Shown here piece after piece: positions 1 through 7,813 of a stretch of DNA of 64,000 bases. The DNA lies in assembly GCF_900116145.1 (NCBI RefSeq), contig NZ_FPAB01000009.1, positions 124,001 to 188,000 on the forward strand. The letters are read 5' to 3'. Every line of letters starts with the position of its first letter. Position 1 is the stretch's first letter. Below the pieces are notes generated by a model, which worked only from the letters and a program-made list of their open reading frames with translations, had not been told where the DNA came from and made no database searches. Made by a program: the position numbers and the translations under genes. The stretch is from Streptomyces harbinensis. Lineage in GTDB: Bacteria; Actinomycetota; Actinomycetes; Streptomycetales; Streptomycetaceae.

Positions 1-87
1 GCCGAAGGAGTCGGGCCGCACCCGGCCGGCCAGAGAACCGCTCCCGGCCCCGGGCCCGGAACGGCGGGTGGGGGATGTGTCGGACAC
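1..87 (-). CDS. Partial CDS, N-terminal 29 residues, product unknown
   Basis: An open frame runs off the left edge. It begins at a GTG (87-85) with a near-ideal Shine-Dalgarno AGGAGG (complement of 93-98) spaced 5 nt from the start. The visible N-terminus is rich in Ser, Gly, Pro and Arg, reads roughly MSDTSPTRRSGPGAG and then LAGRVRPDSFG, and has no recognisable domain. It is divergent from the gene at 228. The ribosome binding site is the main reason to believe it is real; I cannot name the product. Confidence 0.6.
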   Translation of the reverse strand, partial: MSDTSPTRRSGPGAGSGSLAGRVRPDSFG

Positions 88-227
88 GGTGACCTCCTCG
101 GCGAGCCTCCGGCCACTGTAACCCGAACGGGGTGTCGAACCCGTTGCCCTCCGTGGTGGCCGCGGGGGCCGGAAAATCGATCTCCCGGCCGACGGCGGCG
201 ACCGGGTGCGACCGTAGGGTGGCCCCC

Positions 228-998
228 ATGGATCGCATCCGGGCTGTGCAGCGCCGCTTTCCGATCAACGCCGATACCGGGTGGGCCGCGTTGCTGCTGC
301 TGCTGTGCGGCTGGCACGTCATGGTGGATCCGGAGCTGCGGGGGGTGGTCGCGGCGGCGACGGCACTGGTGCTGGGGGTGATCATGTCGCTGGCCGTGGC
401 GCTGCGCCGCCGCAGCCCGGAGAAGGTGCTGCTGCTGGCGCTGGTGGTGTGCGTGGCGCAGATCCTGGTGGGCTTCGGCCCGCTGACCACGCTCTTCGCG
501 GTGTTCGCGGCGATAGCGACGGCGGCCAGCCGGGGCGCCCCGTGGGCCGCGCGGCTGGCTCTGCTGGGCGGGCTGGCGACCGCGCTGCTGGCGGCCGTGG
601 TCGGCGCGGTGTCCCAGCCCGATCCGCTGCGGATGGCGATCGGCGCGGCGGTGTGGCTGTCGGTGCCCTTCACGCTGAGCTGGGCGCTGGGCAACCGGGC
701 CCGGTTCCGCCGCCGTTACCGGCGGCAGCTGGACGCGCGCGCCGCCTCCCAGGCCCGGCTCGACGCCACCTGCCGGCGGGCGGCGCAGGTCACCTCGCGG
801 GTGGAGATCTGCCGCGAGATGTACGACATCACCGGGCACCGGCTGGCGGGCATGGTGGTGCAGGCGGACGCGGCGGGGCGGGTACTCGACTCCTCGCCGG
901 AGCGGGCCGGGCAGGCCCTGGAGGCGATAGCGGAGGCGGGCCACGCCGCGGAGGGCGAACTGCGCCAGGTGGGGGTGCTGCTGCGGCGGGCCGAGTGA
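228..998 (+). CDS. Degenerate sensor histidine kinase-like membrane protein (no phosphoacceptor His, no ATPase domain)
   Basis: A 256-residue protein. Four or five hydrophobic segments fill about residues 15-155, followed by a basic linker and a helix resembling the HisKA_3 dimerisation domain of NarL/LuxR-type sensor kinases. In that family the helix carries an E-L-H-D phosphoacceptor motif; here it reads R-E-M-Y-D, with Tyr199 in place of His (codon 822-824). The downstream V-V-Q-A-D-A-A segment typical of these kinases is kept. The protein ends about 57 residues later, with no HATPase_c domain. It therefore looks like a pseudo-kinase or membrane dimerisation partner. The ATG at 228 is preferred over the GTG at 132 because the extra 32 residues look non-coding; no strong ribosome binding site is seen for either. 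Confidence 0.7.
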   Translation: MDRIRAVQRRFPINADTGWAALLLLLCGWHVMVDPELRGVVAAATALVLGVIMSLAVALRRRSPEKVLLLALVVCVAQILVGFGPLTTLFAVFAAIATAASRGAPWAARLALLGGLATALLAAVVGAVSQPDPLRMAIGAAVWLSVPFTLSWALGNRARFRRRYRRQLDARAASQARLDATCRRAAQVTSRVEICREMYDITGHRLAGMVVQADAAGRVLDSSPERAGQALEAIAEAGHAAEGELRQVGVLLRRAE

Positions 999-1011
999 CC
1001 CGTGCGGCGCG

Positions 1012-1040
1012 GGCGGCCGGCCCTTGCGGGACCGGCCGCC
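1012..1040. terminator. Bidirectional hairpin terminator between convergent genes
   Basis: A perfect 9-bp inverted repeat, GGCGGCCGG (1012-1020) and CCGGCCGCC (1032-1040), with an 11-nt loop. It sits between the convergent stops at 998 and 1052. There is no U-tract, as is common in Streptomyces. Confidence 0.6.
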
Positions 1041-1051
1041 GCAGGGGCCGG

Positions 1052-2785
1052 TCAGCGGGCCGGTGCGGCGGTGCCCAGGCCGTCCCGGGCGGGTTCGGGG
1101 CGGTGGACGCCCCGGGGGCGGTAGCCCAGTGCGTCGCAGTGGCCGGTGAGGTCGGCGAGCAGCCAGATGATGGCCAGCCACATCTCGGTGCCCTGGAGGC
1201 CCGGGGCCCGGCCGGGGCCGGTGCCGTCCGGGGCGGGTCCGAAGGCGAAGCCGTGGCCGGGGTGCCACCGGTCGAGAGCCGCCTCCAGTTGGCCGGTGGC
1301 CCAGCGGCGGATGTCCTCGGCGCGGTGGGTGCTGAGGCGGCCGGCGAGCCACAGCGGGTGGGCCACGTCGAGGACGTTGCAGGCGTTCTCGCGGTCCGCG
1401 CCGAAGTACCGGGGGTCGCGGGCGTGGTCGAGCACGGTGTCGATGACCCGTTCCGGGTGCGGTACGGGGACGCCGAACTGGGCGAACGAGCCGCGGGTCA
1501 GCCGGTAGTAGCCGTTGACGAGCTGGAGCCGCCCCTCCCGTGCCCGGGCGTCGCCCCACATGCCGGTCCACGGATCGGTGCGGGTGAGCAGCCAGCCGAA
1601 CAGTGCCTCCAGCGCGCCGGGGCCGGCCGGCTGGCCGCCCAGCCCGAGGTTCCAGTGCGCGGCGGTGGCCACCGCGTCCACCCAGCTGCCGGCGTGCCAG
1701 GCGCGCTCGTGCCAGGGCTGGGCGGCCAGCCGGTCCAGGAGTTGCCCGGCGGAGAGACCGGCGACGGCGTGCACCGGGTGGGCGAAGGAGGAGCCGAGCA
1801 GGTCGAGCGCGTACCCGACCGACAGGATGTGGTACAGCGCCGCGCCGTCGTCGACGAAGCCGTCGGCGCCCGGTGCGGGCAGCTCCCGGCCGGTTTCGGG
1901 CACCAGCCCGGTGGCCGGGTCCTGGAGCGCGCGCAGCCGGGCGATGTGGGTGTCGGCGGGGAGCTGGGCGGGCGCGGTGCCCAGCAGCAGGGCGGCGATC
2001 TCGACGGCGTCGCAGTGGGCGCGTACGGTCGGCGCGGCGTCCGGCCGGTCGCGGTAGGCGGTGCCGTCCCAGGCGCGGTCCAGAAGGGCGGGGGCCTCGG
2101 CGCGGGCGGTGTCGGCGAAGCGGGCGAGCCGCTGGGCGAGGCCACCGTCCGGCCCCGTGCCGCCGGTGGCCGGGCCGTCCCCGGCGGGGACGGCGGTGCT
2201 GCCCTTGCTCTCGCCGCGCGGTGCGCGCCGGTCGCGGATGAAGCGGGCCGGGTTGCCGCCCACCATGGCCCAGTCCGGTACGTCCCGGGTGACCACCGCC
2301 CCGGCGCCGATGACGCAGTGGTCGCCGATGGTGACCCCGTCCAGGATCACCACCTGGGAGCCGATCCACACGTCGTCGCCGATGGTGATGCCCCGGCTGC
2401 TGGTGGGCTGGCGGTGGATGGGCCGGTCGGGGGCGGTGGAGTGGTTGAAGCCGAGCAGCGAGGTGTGGGCGCCGATGCGCACCGCCTCGCCGAGGGTCAC
2501 GGTGCCGCGCACGGTGGTGAAGGGGTTGATGGTGCAGTCGGCGCCGGTGGTGACGGTGCCGGTGACGTAGGCGTGGGCGGCGATGTAGGAGCCGTCGCCG
2601 AGCCGCAGCCGGTCGGGGTGGACGGCGGCGCGCTCCGAGACGAAGCAGCGTTCGCCGATCTCGGCGGTGCCGGCGGCGGTCAGCCGCCGCTGTCGCTCGC
2701 GCTGGGCCGCGCGCTGTTCCCCGGTCGCCTCCGCCTCGAAGAACCAGGGGAGAAAGTCGAGCCTGTCGTCGCCAGTGTGGTCCAT
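1052..2785 (-). CDS. Left-handed beta-helix acyltransferase fused to an alpha/alpha-barrel (glycosidase-like) domain
   Basis: A 577-residue two-part protein. Residues about 40-200 show the hexapeptide repeats of maltose/galactoside O-acetyltransferase-type enzymes: repeated I-G-x-x-x-x-I/V units, an N-H-S segment (GFNHST) near the position of the family's catalytic His, and the closing motif V-V-x-G-x-P-A-R-x-I. A Gly/Pro-rich linker at about 200-225 leads to a C-terminal helical region (about 230-560) rich in W, H and D, resembling six-hairpin (alpha/alpha)6 proteins. Such an acyltransferase may modify a glycan that the second domain binds or processes; that is inference. Start ATG at 2785 with GGTGAGG upstream. 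It is convergent with the gene at 228-998. Confidence 0.72.
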   Translation of the reverse strand: MDHTGDDRLDFLPWFFEAEATGEQRAAQRERQRRLTAAGTAEIGERCFVSERAAVHPDRLRLGDGSYIAAHAYVTGTVTTGADCTINPFTTVRGTVTLGEAVRIGAHTSLLGFNHSTAPDRPIHRQPTSSRGITIGDDVWIGSQVVILDGVTIGDHCVIGAGAVVTRDVPDWAMVGGNPARFIRDRRAPRGESKGSTAVPAGDGPATGGTGPDGGLAQRLARFADTARAEAPALLDRAWDGTAYRDRPDAAPTVRAHCDAVEIAALLLGTAPAQLPADTHIARLRALQDPATGLVPETGRELPAPGADGFVDDGAALYHILSVGYALDLLGSSFAHPVHAVAGLSAGQLLDRLAAQPWHERAWHAGSWVDAVATAAHWNLGLGGQPAGPGALEALFGWLLTRTDPWTGMWGDARAREGRLQLVNGYYRLTRGSFAQFGVPVPHPERVIDTVLDHARDPRYFGADRENACNVLDVAHPLWLAGRLSTHRAEDIRRWATGQLEAALDRWHPGHGFAFGPAPDGTGPGRAPGLQGTEMWLAIIWLLADLTGHCDALGYRPRGVHRPEPARDGLGTAAPAR

Positions 2786-2895
2786 GAGGTTGCCTCACCA
2801 AGGGGTGCGCGGAGCGGATGAAACGACTCAAACGCTAGGCGCACCCCTCGGGACGGGCAAGAAGCAGCCGGAAAAACGGCCGCCGCGGGCCCTGC

Positions 2896-3900
2896 TCAGT
2901 CGCCGCTGCCGAACGCCGCGTCGAAGGAGGCGGCCGGCGGCGGGTAGTCGTACGCCCGCAGCCTGGCCAGCGCCTCGGGCGCACCGGCCAGCCGGTCCAT
3001 CCCCGCGTCCTCCCACTCCACCGAGATGGGCCCCTCGTAACCGATGGCGCCCAGCATCCGGAACACGTCCTCCCACGCGACGTCACCGTGCCCGGCCGAG
3101 ACGAAGTCCCAGCCGCGCCGCGGATCACCCCACGGCAGGTGCGAACCCAGCCGCCCGGTACGGCCGTCCAGCCGCGTGCGGGCCTCCTTGCAGTCCACGT
3201 GGTAGATGCGGTCCCGGAAGTCGTACAGGAACCCCGCCGGGTCCAGGTCCTGCCACACGAAGTGGCTCGGGTCGAAATTGAGGCCGAAGGCGGGCCGGTT
3301 GCCGATCGCCTCCAGCGTCTGCTTGGTGGTCCAGTAGTCGTAGGCGATCTCGCCCGGGTGCACCTCGTGGGCGAAGCGCACCCCCTCGGCGTCGAAGACG
3401 TCCAGGATCGGGTTCCAGCGCTCGGCGAACTCCGCGTAGCCGCGCTCGATCATGCCCGGCGGCACCGGCGGGAACATCGCCACCAGGTGCCAGATGGGCG
3501 AGCCGGTGAAGCCGATGACCGTCCGCACCCCGAAGGCGGCGGCGGCCCGCGCGGTGTCCGCGATCTCGGCGGCGGCGCGCTGCCGGACGCCCTCGGGCTC
3601 GCCGTCGCCCCAGATCCGGGCGGGCAGGATGTTCTGGTGGCGCTCGTCGATGATGGCGTCCGAGACGGCCTGGCCCACCAGGTGGTTCGATATCGCCCAG
3701 CACTTGAGGCCGTACTTGGCCAGCAGGGCGTGCCGGCCCTCGATGTACCCGGGCTCCTTCAGCGCCCGGTCCACCTCGAAGTGGTCGCCCCAGCAGGCGA
3801 GTTCCAGACCGTCGTAGCCGAAGTCGCGGGCCAGCGAACAGACCTCCTCCAGCGGGAGATCGGCCCACTGGCCGGTGAACAGGGTGAAGTCACGGGGCAT
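2896..3900 (-). CDS. Sugar phosphate isomerase/epimerase (xylose isomerase-like TIM barrel)
   Basis: A 334-residue AP-endonuclease-2-like TIM barrel protein. The opening (F-T-G-Q-W-A-D), the central E-x-x-P/H-x-E segment (HEVHPGEIAYDY), the N-F-D-P-S-H-F motif and the H-V-D-C-K-E motif are typical of metal-dependent sugar isomerases and epimerases, where they supply metal and substrate ligands. The substrate cannot be read from sequence. Start ATG at 3900 with AGGAG 8 nt upstream. A ROK-family regulator lies immediately upstream on the same strand (99-bp gap), a common arrangement for carbohydrate catabolic genes. No transporter or dehydrogenase partner is adjacent. Confidence 0.85.
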   Translation of the reverse strand: MPRDFTLFTGQWADLPLEEVCSLARDFGYDGLELACWGDHFEVDRALKEPGYIEGRHALLAKYGLKCWAISNHLVGQAVSDAIIDERHQNILPARIWGDGEPEGVRQRAAAEIADTARAAAAFGVRTVIGFTGSPIWHLVAMFPPVPPGMIERGYAEFAERWNPILDVFDAEGVRFAHEVHPGEIAYDYWTTKQTLEAIGNRPAFGLNFDPSHFVWQDLDPAGFLYDFRDRIYHVDCKEARTRLDGRTGRLGSHLPWGDPRRGWDFVSAGHGDVAWEDVFRMLGAIGYEGPISVEWEDAGMDRLAGAPEALARLRAYDYPPPAASFDAAFGSGD

Positions 3901-3999
3901 GGTGGTAACTCCTACTCGACAGGGAAGGCGTACGGCGGCTCCGGTACGCCGGTGCGGTCGGCCGGTGGATCACCGGTGGATCGGTGGGGGGGTCGGGGG

Positions 4000-5202
4000 T
4001 CAGTGGGGGGCGGGCGGGTAGCTGAAGAGGTGGTCGCTGATGAGCCGGGCGGCGCCGATGACCCCGGCGACCGCGCCCAGTTCACCCAGCACGATGGGAA
4101 GGTTGCCGGTGGCCAGCGGCAGGGACTGCCGGTAGACCTGGGTACGGATGGCGGCCAGCAGGGTGTGGCCGAGCCCGGTCACCCCGCCGCCGATGACGAC
4201 CAGGGCCGGATTGAAGAAACTCACCAGGGCCGCGATCACATCGCCGGTGCGCAGCCCGCCGAGCCGGATGAGTTCGATGGCGGCGGTGTCCCCCGCGCTC
4301 GCCGCCGCGGCCACATCCGCGGCGTCCAGGTGCCCGCGCCGCTCCAGCGCGGCGGCCAGCTCCGGGGAACGGCCGCCCCGGGCGGCGCTCTCGGCGTCCC
4401 GGGCGAGCGCGGCGCCGCCGAAGTACGCCTCCAGACAGCCCCGGTTGCCGCACGGGCAGGGCCGCCCGTCCTGCTCGACCTGGATGTGGCCGATGTCGCC
4501 GGCGCTGCCGGTGGCGCCGCGGTGCACCCGGCCGTCCACCACGATGCCGCAGCCGATGCCGGTGCCGATCTTGACGCAGATGAAATCCCCGACCGCGTGG
4601 GCCACTCCGGCGTGCCGCTCCCCCAGGGCCATCAGGTTCACATCGTTGTCGACCATCACCGGGCAGCCGAGTTCCTGGCCCAGCGCCTCACGGACCGGGA
4701 AGCCGTCCCAGCCCGGCATGATCGGCGGGGCCACCGGGGTGCCCTCGGGAAAGCGCACCGGGCCCGGCAGGCCGATCCCCGCGCCGTCGAAGGCCGCGCA
4801 GCCGGTGGCGGCGCGCAGTTCGGCGGCCATCGCCAGGATCTGCTCCAGGACGGCCACCGGCCCGTCGCGCACGTCGACCGGCCGGGTGCGGTGCTCCAGG
4901 ATCTCCAGTTCGGGCCCGGTGACCGCGACATCGACCGAGGTGGCGCCGAGGTCCACACCGAGGAACCGCAATTGTGGGGTCAGCCGCACATTGTGTGAGG
5001 GACGGCCGCCCCGGGAGGCGGCGAGCCCGTCGGCTGCCACCAGGCCGGTGGCCAGCAGCCGGTCGAGCTCCACCGCGAGCCGGGAACGGGAGAGTTCCAC
5101 CCGCTCCCCCAGCTGCGCCCGGGAGGCGGGGCCGCCGTCGCGCAGCAGCCGCAGCAGCCGCGCCTGGTGGGCGTTCGCGGGCCGGGCCGATATACGCCTC
5201 AC
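4000..5202 (-). CDS. ROK family transcriptional regulator
   Basis: About 400 residues. An N-terminal winged HTH (about residues 5-75, with LLRDGGPASRAQLGERVELS) is followed by a ROK sugar-kinase-like fold. G-V-D-L-G-A-T-S starts the phosphate-binding loop, and the zinc-binding C-x-C-G-N-x-G-C-L-E motif (CPCGNRGCLE) is complete. A K-I-G-T-G-I-G-C-G-I segment and the D-N-D-V-N active-site Asp region are also kept. It probably represses or activates the neighbouring isomerase gene in response to a sugar. I chose the GTG at 5202 because GGGAGGG lies just upstream; an ATG at 5226 with a weaker site is the alternative. Confidence 0.85.
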   Translation of the reverse strand: MRRISARPANAHQARLLRLLRDGGPASRAQLGERVELSRSRLAVELDRLLATGLVAADGLAASRGGRPSHNVRLTPQLRFLGVDLGATSVDVAVTGPELEILEHRTRPVDVRDGPVAVLEQILAMAAELRAATGCAAFDGAGIGLPGPVRFPEGTPVAPPIMPGWDGFPVREALGQELGCPVMVDNDVNLMALGERHAGVAHAVGDFICVKIGTGIGCGIVVDGRVHRGATGSAGDIGHIQVEQDGRPCPCGNRGCLEAYFGGAALARDAESAARGGRSPELAAALERRGHLDAADVAAAASAGDTAAIELIRLGGLRTGDVIAALVSFFNPALVVIGGGVTGLGHTLLAAIRTQVYRQSLPLATGNLPIVLGELGAVAGVIGAARLISDHLFSYPPAPH

Positions 5203-5460
5203 ACACCCTCCCGCCAACGCCGGCATCCGGTATCCCGGGCGGCGGCCGGCCGCCGGGCTTCGGTGGGGAACGTAACAGCGTGCCCGCCGCACGGGAAGAA
5301 GTCCGGCGAAAATCGGCCGGTCTTTTTCCTGTTTGCGGACAAAGTCGGGGCCCGCTGCCCGCCCCGGCCACCCGAACGGCCGGTACGGAACGCCTAGACT
5401 GCCCGTCCGGACCCATCCGAGCGACCCCCCTTTCGTCACATCTCCCGTCGGGACCGCCCC

Positions 5461-6366
5461 ATGCGAAGCAGTACCCAGGTGCTCAAGCGCGCGGCCGGCG
5501 CGTGGAAGCGAGAGCCGACCGAGCCCGCCCCGCGCCCGCCGCTGATCCGGGAGCTGCTGCTCCTGACCGTGCTCTACGCGGGGTACAAGCTCGGCAGACG
5601 CGCGGCCAACGGTCAGTTCGGCGAGGCATACCGCAACGCGGAGCTGATCTGGGACTTCGAGCGGGCCGTGCGGATGCCCAGCGAGGCATGGGTGCAGGAG
5701 GTGATGATGCACTTCGAGCCGGTGATCCGGGCCATCAACATCTACTACGCCACGGTCCACTTCCCGGCCACCGTCGCCTTCATCGCCTGGATGTACTTCC
5801 GCCGTCCCGGCTTCTACGTGTGGATCCGCTGGGTCCTGGTGTGGCTCACCGGCGCCGGCCTCGTGCTGCATCTGCTGGTGCCGCTGGCACCGCCGCGGCT
5901 GTACAAGGTCACCGGTCTGGTGGACACCAGCGCGGTGTTCGGCCCCTCGGTGTACGCGAGCAAGCCCGACCCCGACTCGCTGGCCAACCAGTTCGCCGCG
6001 ATGCCCTCGCTGCACGTGGGCTGGTCGATCGTGATCGCGGTGGGGCTGATCGTGGCCACCCGCGGCCGGTGGCGCTGGCTGTGGCTGGCCCATCCGGTCA
6101 TCACCGTCACCGCGGTGGTGGCCACCGGCCACCACTACTGGATGGACGGCCTAGTGGTCGCCTTCTTCCTCGGCGTCATCCTGCTGGTGCTGCGCCCGCC
6201 GCGCGCCGCGGCGGCACGGGCGATCCGCACCCCGCTGACGCTGTGGCGGCCGGCGCCCTCGCCCACGCCCGGTGCGGCCCCGGCGTCCGGGGCCGCACCG
6301 GGGGGTCACGCCGGTACGGAGCCCCCCGCTCCGCGTCCGGCGGATCTGGCCCGCCGGGACGGCTGA
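5461..6366 (+). CDS. PAP2 superfamily membrane phosphatase / AUR1-like phosphotransferase
   Basis: A 301-residue integral membrane protein with about six hydrophobic segments between residues 25 and 240. It carries the PAP2 signatures S-L-H-V-G-W (motif C2, in MPSLHVGWS) and G-H-H-Y-W-M-D-G (motif C3), which contribute the catalytic His and Asp residues. This spacing and the preceding V-F-G-P-S-V-Y-A segment resemble the inositol-phosphoceramide synthase-like bacterial subgroup more than simple undecaprenyl-diphosphate phosphatases. The C-terminal 60 residues are a Pro/Ala-rich tail. It is divergent from the ROK regulator across about 230 bp and convergent with rtcB. Confidence 0.8.
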   Translation: MRSSTQVLKRAAGAWKREPTEPAPRPPLIRELLLLTVLYAGYKLGRRAANGQFGEAYRNAELIWDFERAVRMPSEAWVQEVMMHFEPVIRAINIYYATVHFPATVAFIAWMYFRRPGFYVWIRWVLVWLTGAGLVLHLLVPLAPPRLYKVTGLVDTSAVFGPSVYASKPDPDSLANQFAAMPSLHVGWSIVIAVGLIVATRGRWRWLWLAHPVITVTAVVATGHHYWMDGLVVAFFLGVILLVLRPPRAAAARAIRTPLTLWRPAPSPTPGAAPASGAAPGGHAGTEPPAPRPADLARRDG

Positions 6367-6405
6367 GACCGCCCCGGCGGAAGCACCGGCGGCGGGTGCG
6401 GGGCG

Positions 6406-7599
6406 TCAGCCCTTGACGCACACCACCTGCCGCAGCCGCGCCACCACCTCGACGAGATCCCGCTGGGCGTCGATGACCTGCTCGATCGGCTTGTAGGCGC
6501 CGGGGATCTCGTCCACCACCCCGGCGTCCTTGCGGCACTCCACGCCCCGGGTCTGCTCGGCCAGGTCCCGGGTGGTGAACCGCTTCTTCGCCTGATTGCG
6601 GCTCATCCGCCGGCCCGCGCCGTGCGAGGCGGAGCGGAAGGAGTCGGTGTTGCCCAGGCCCTTGACGATGTACGAGCCGGTGCCCATCGATCCGGGGATG
6701 ATCCCGTACTCGCCGCTGCCGGCCCGGATCGCTCCCTTGCGGGTGACCAGCAGGTCCACCCCCTCGTACCGCTCCTCGGCGACATAGTTGTGGTGGCAGG
6801 AGATGACCTCGCCGAAAGTGGGCCTGGCCTTCCCGAACTCCTTGATGATCACATTGCGCAGCAGCCCCATCATCACCTCCCGATTGCGCCGGGCGTATTC
6901 CTGCGCCCAGAACAGGTCGTGCCGGTAGGCGGCCATCTGCGGGGTGTCCGCGATGAAGACGGCCAGGTCGCGATCGACCAAGCCCTGATTGTGCGGCAGA
7001 TTCTGGGCCACTCCGATGTGGAACTCGGCCAGTTCCTTACCGATATTGCGGGACCCCGAGTGCAGCATCAGCCAGACCGCGTCCTCGGTGTCCACGCATA
7101 CTTCGATGAAATGATTGCCGCCACCCAGGGTTCCCATCTGGAGGCCGGCCCGCTCACGCCGGAAGCGCACCTGCTCCGCGATGCCCCCGAAACCGGACCA
7201 GAAGCCGTCCCAGCCGGCGCCCTTCAGGCCGTAGACGCGGGCCGGGTCCACCGGGTCCTTGTGCGTCCGGAAGCCGACCGGGATGGTCTCCTCGATGCGC
7301 GAGCGCAGCCGGGACAGGTCACCGGGCAGGTCCGAGGCGGTCAGGGAGGTCCGCACGGCGGTCATGCCGCAGCCGATGTCCACCCCGACGGCGGCCGGGC
7401 AGACCGCGCCGCGCATGGCGATCACCGAGCCGACCGTGGCACCTTTTCCGTAGTGCACATCGGGCATGACGGCCAGGCCCTCGACCCACGGAAGCGTCGT
7501 CACGTTCCGCAGCTGGCGCATGGCGCCGTCCTCGACGGTCGCGGGGTCCGCCCACATCCGGATCGGTACCCGTGCCCCGGGCACTTCGGTGTATCCCAT
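6406..7599 (-). CDS. rtcB: RNA-splicing ligase RtcB (tRNA-splicing / RNA repair ligase)
   Basis: A 397-residue protein of the full RtcB length. It joins 2',3'-cyclic phosphate (or 3'-phosphate) and 5'-OH RNA ends using GTP and Mn. Visible signatures are P-D-V-H-Y-G-K-G-A-T-V-G, the G-V-D-I-G-C-G-M metal-binding Cys motif, G-G-G-N-H-F-I-E, the H-S-G-S-R loop and the S-H-G-A-G-R motif with the His that becomes guanylylated. No archease gene is next to it. Start ATG at 7599 with GAGG upstream. It is divergent from the cell-wall enzyme at 7814, so the 214-bp gap serves both. Confidence 0.93.
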   Translation of the reverse strand: MGYTEVPGARVPIRMWADPATVEDGAMRQLRNVTTLPWVEGLAVMPDVHYGKGATVGSVIAMRGAVCPAAVGVDIGCGMTAVRTSLTASDLPGDLSRLRSRIEETIPVGFRTHKDPVDPARVYGLKGAGWDGFWSGFGGIAEQVRFRRERAGLQMGTLGGGNHFIEVCVDTEDAVWLMLHSGSRNIGKELAEFHIGVAQNLPHNQGLVDRDLAVFIADTPQMAAYRHDLFWAQEYARRNREVMMGLLRNVIIKEFGKARPTFGEVISCHHNYVAEERYEGVDLLVTRKGAIRAGSGEYGIIPGSMGTGSYIVKGLGNTDSFRSASHGAGRRMSRNQAKKRFTTRDLAEQTRGVECRKDAGVVDEIPGAYKPIEQVIDAQRDLVEVVARLRQVVCVKG

Positions 7600-7704
7600 G
7601 ATTTCCTCAATCCCCCTGGTGATGATCGGATTTCATTGTGGCGTCAGTGCCCTGTGCGGCGGCAACCGGTTTTGTGGGCCCGAGGGCGGGGCAACAGACT
7701 CCCC

Positions 7705-7734
7705 TTGTGATGTCGGAGAGCGGCCCTCTATGGT
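7705..7734 (+). promoter_or_regulatory. Vegetative-type promoter for the Rpf/M23 gene
   Basis: TTGTGA (7705-7710), an 18-nt spacer and TATGGT (7729-7734) match a sigma70/HrdB-type promoter. Transcription would begin near 7741, giving a leader of about 70 nt. The leader holds a 5-bp hairpin GATCA/TGATC (7755-7769). A second small repeat, GGTTG/CAACC, overlaps the -10 box. The leader ends in an AAGGAGG-like ribosome binding site before ATG 7814. Confidence 0.5.
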
Positions 7735-7813
7735 TGAGCCGCTACAACCGCCTTGATCAGAAAGTGATCTGACGGCGCGTTTTTCGATCAGCAGGCCAAG
7801 GAGGGATCCGCCC

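Noticed and set aside
281..2821. Long plus-strand open frame of 846 codons
   Set aside because: Gly/Ala/Arg-rich translation with no domain; it spans the opposite-strand acyltransferase gene and is a high-GC shadow.
7735..7813. c-di-AMP (ydaO) riboswitch before the Rpf-type gene
   Set aside because: Expected from some Streptomyces rpf genes, but the leader is too short and lacks the conserved blocks.
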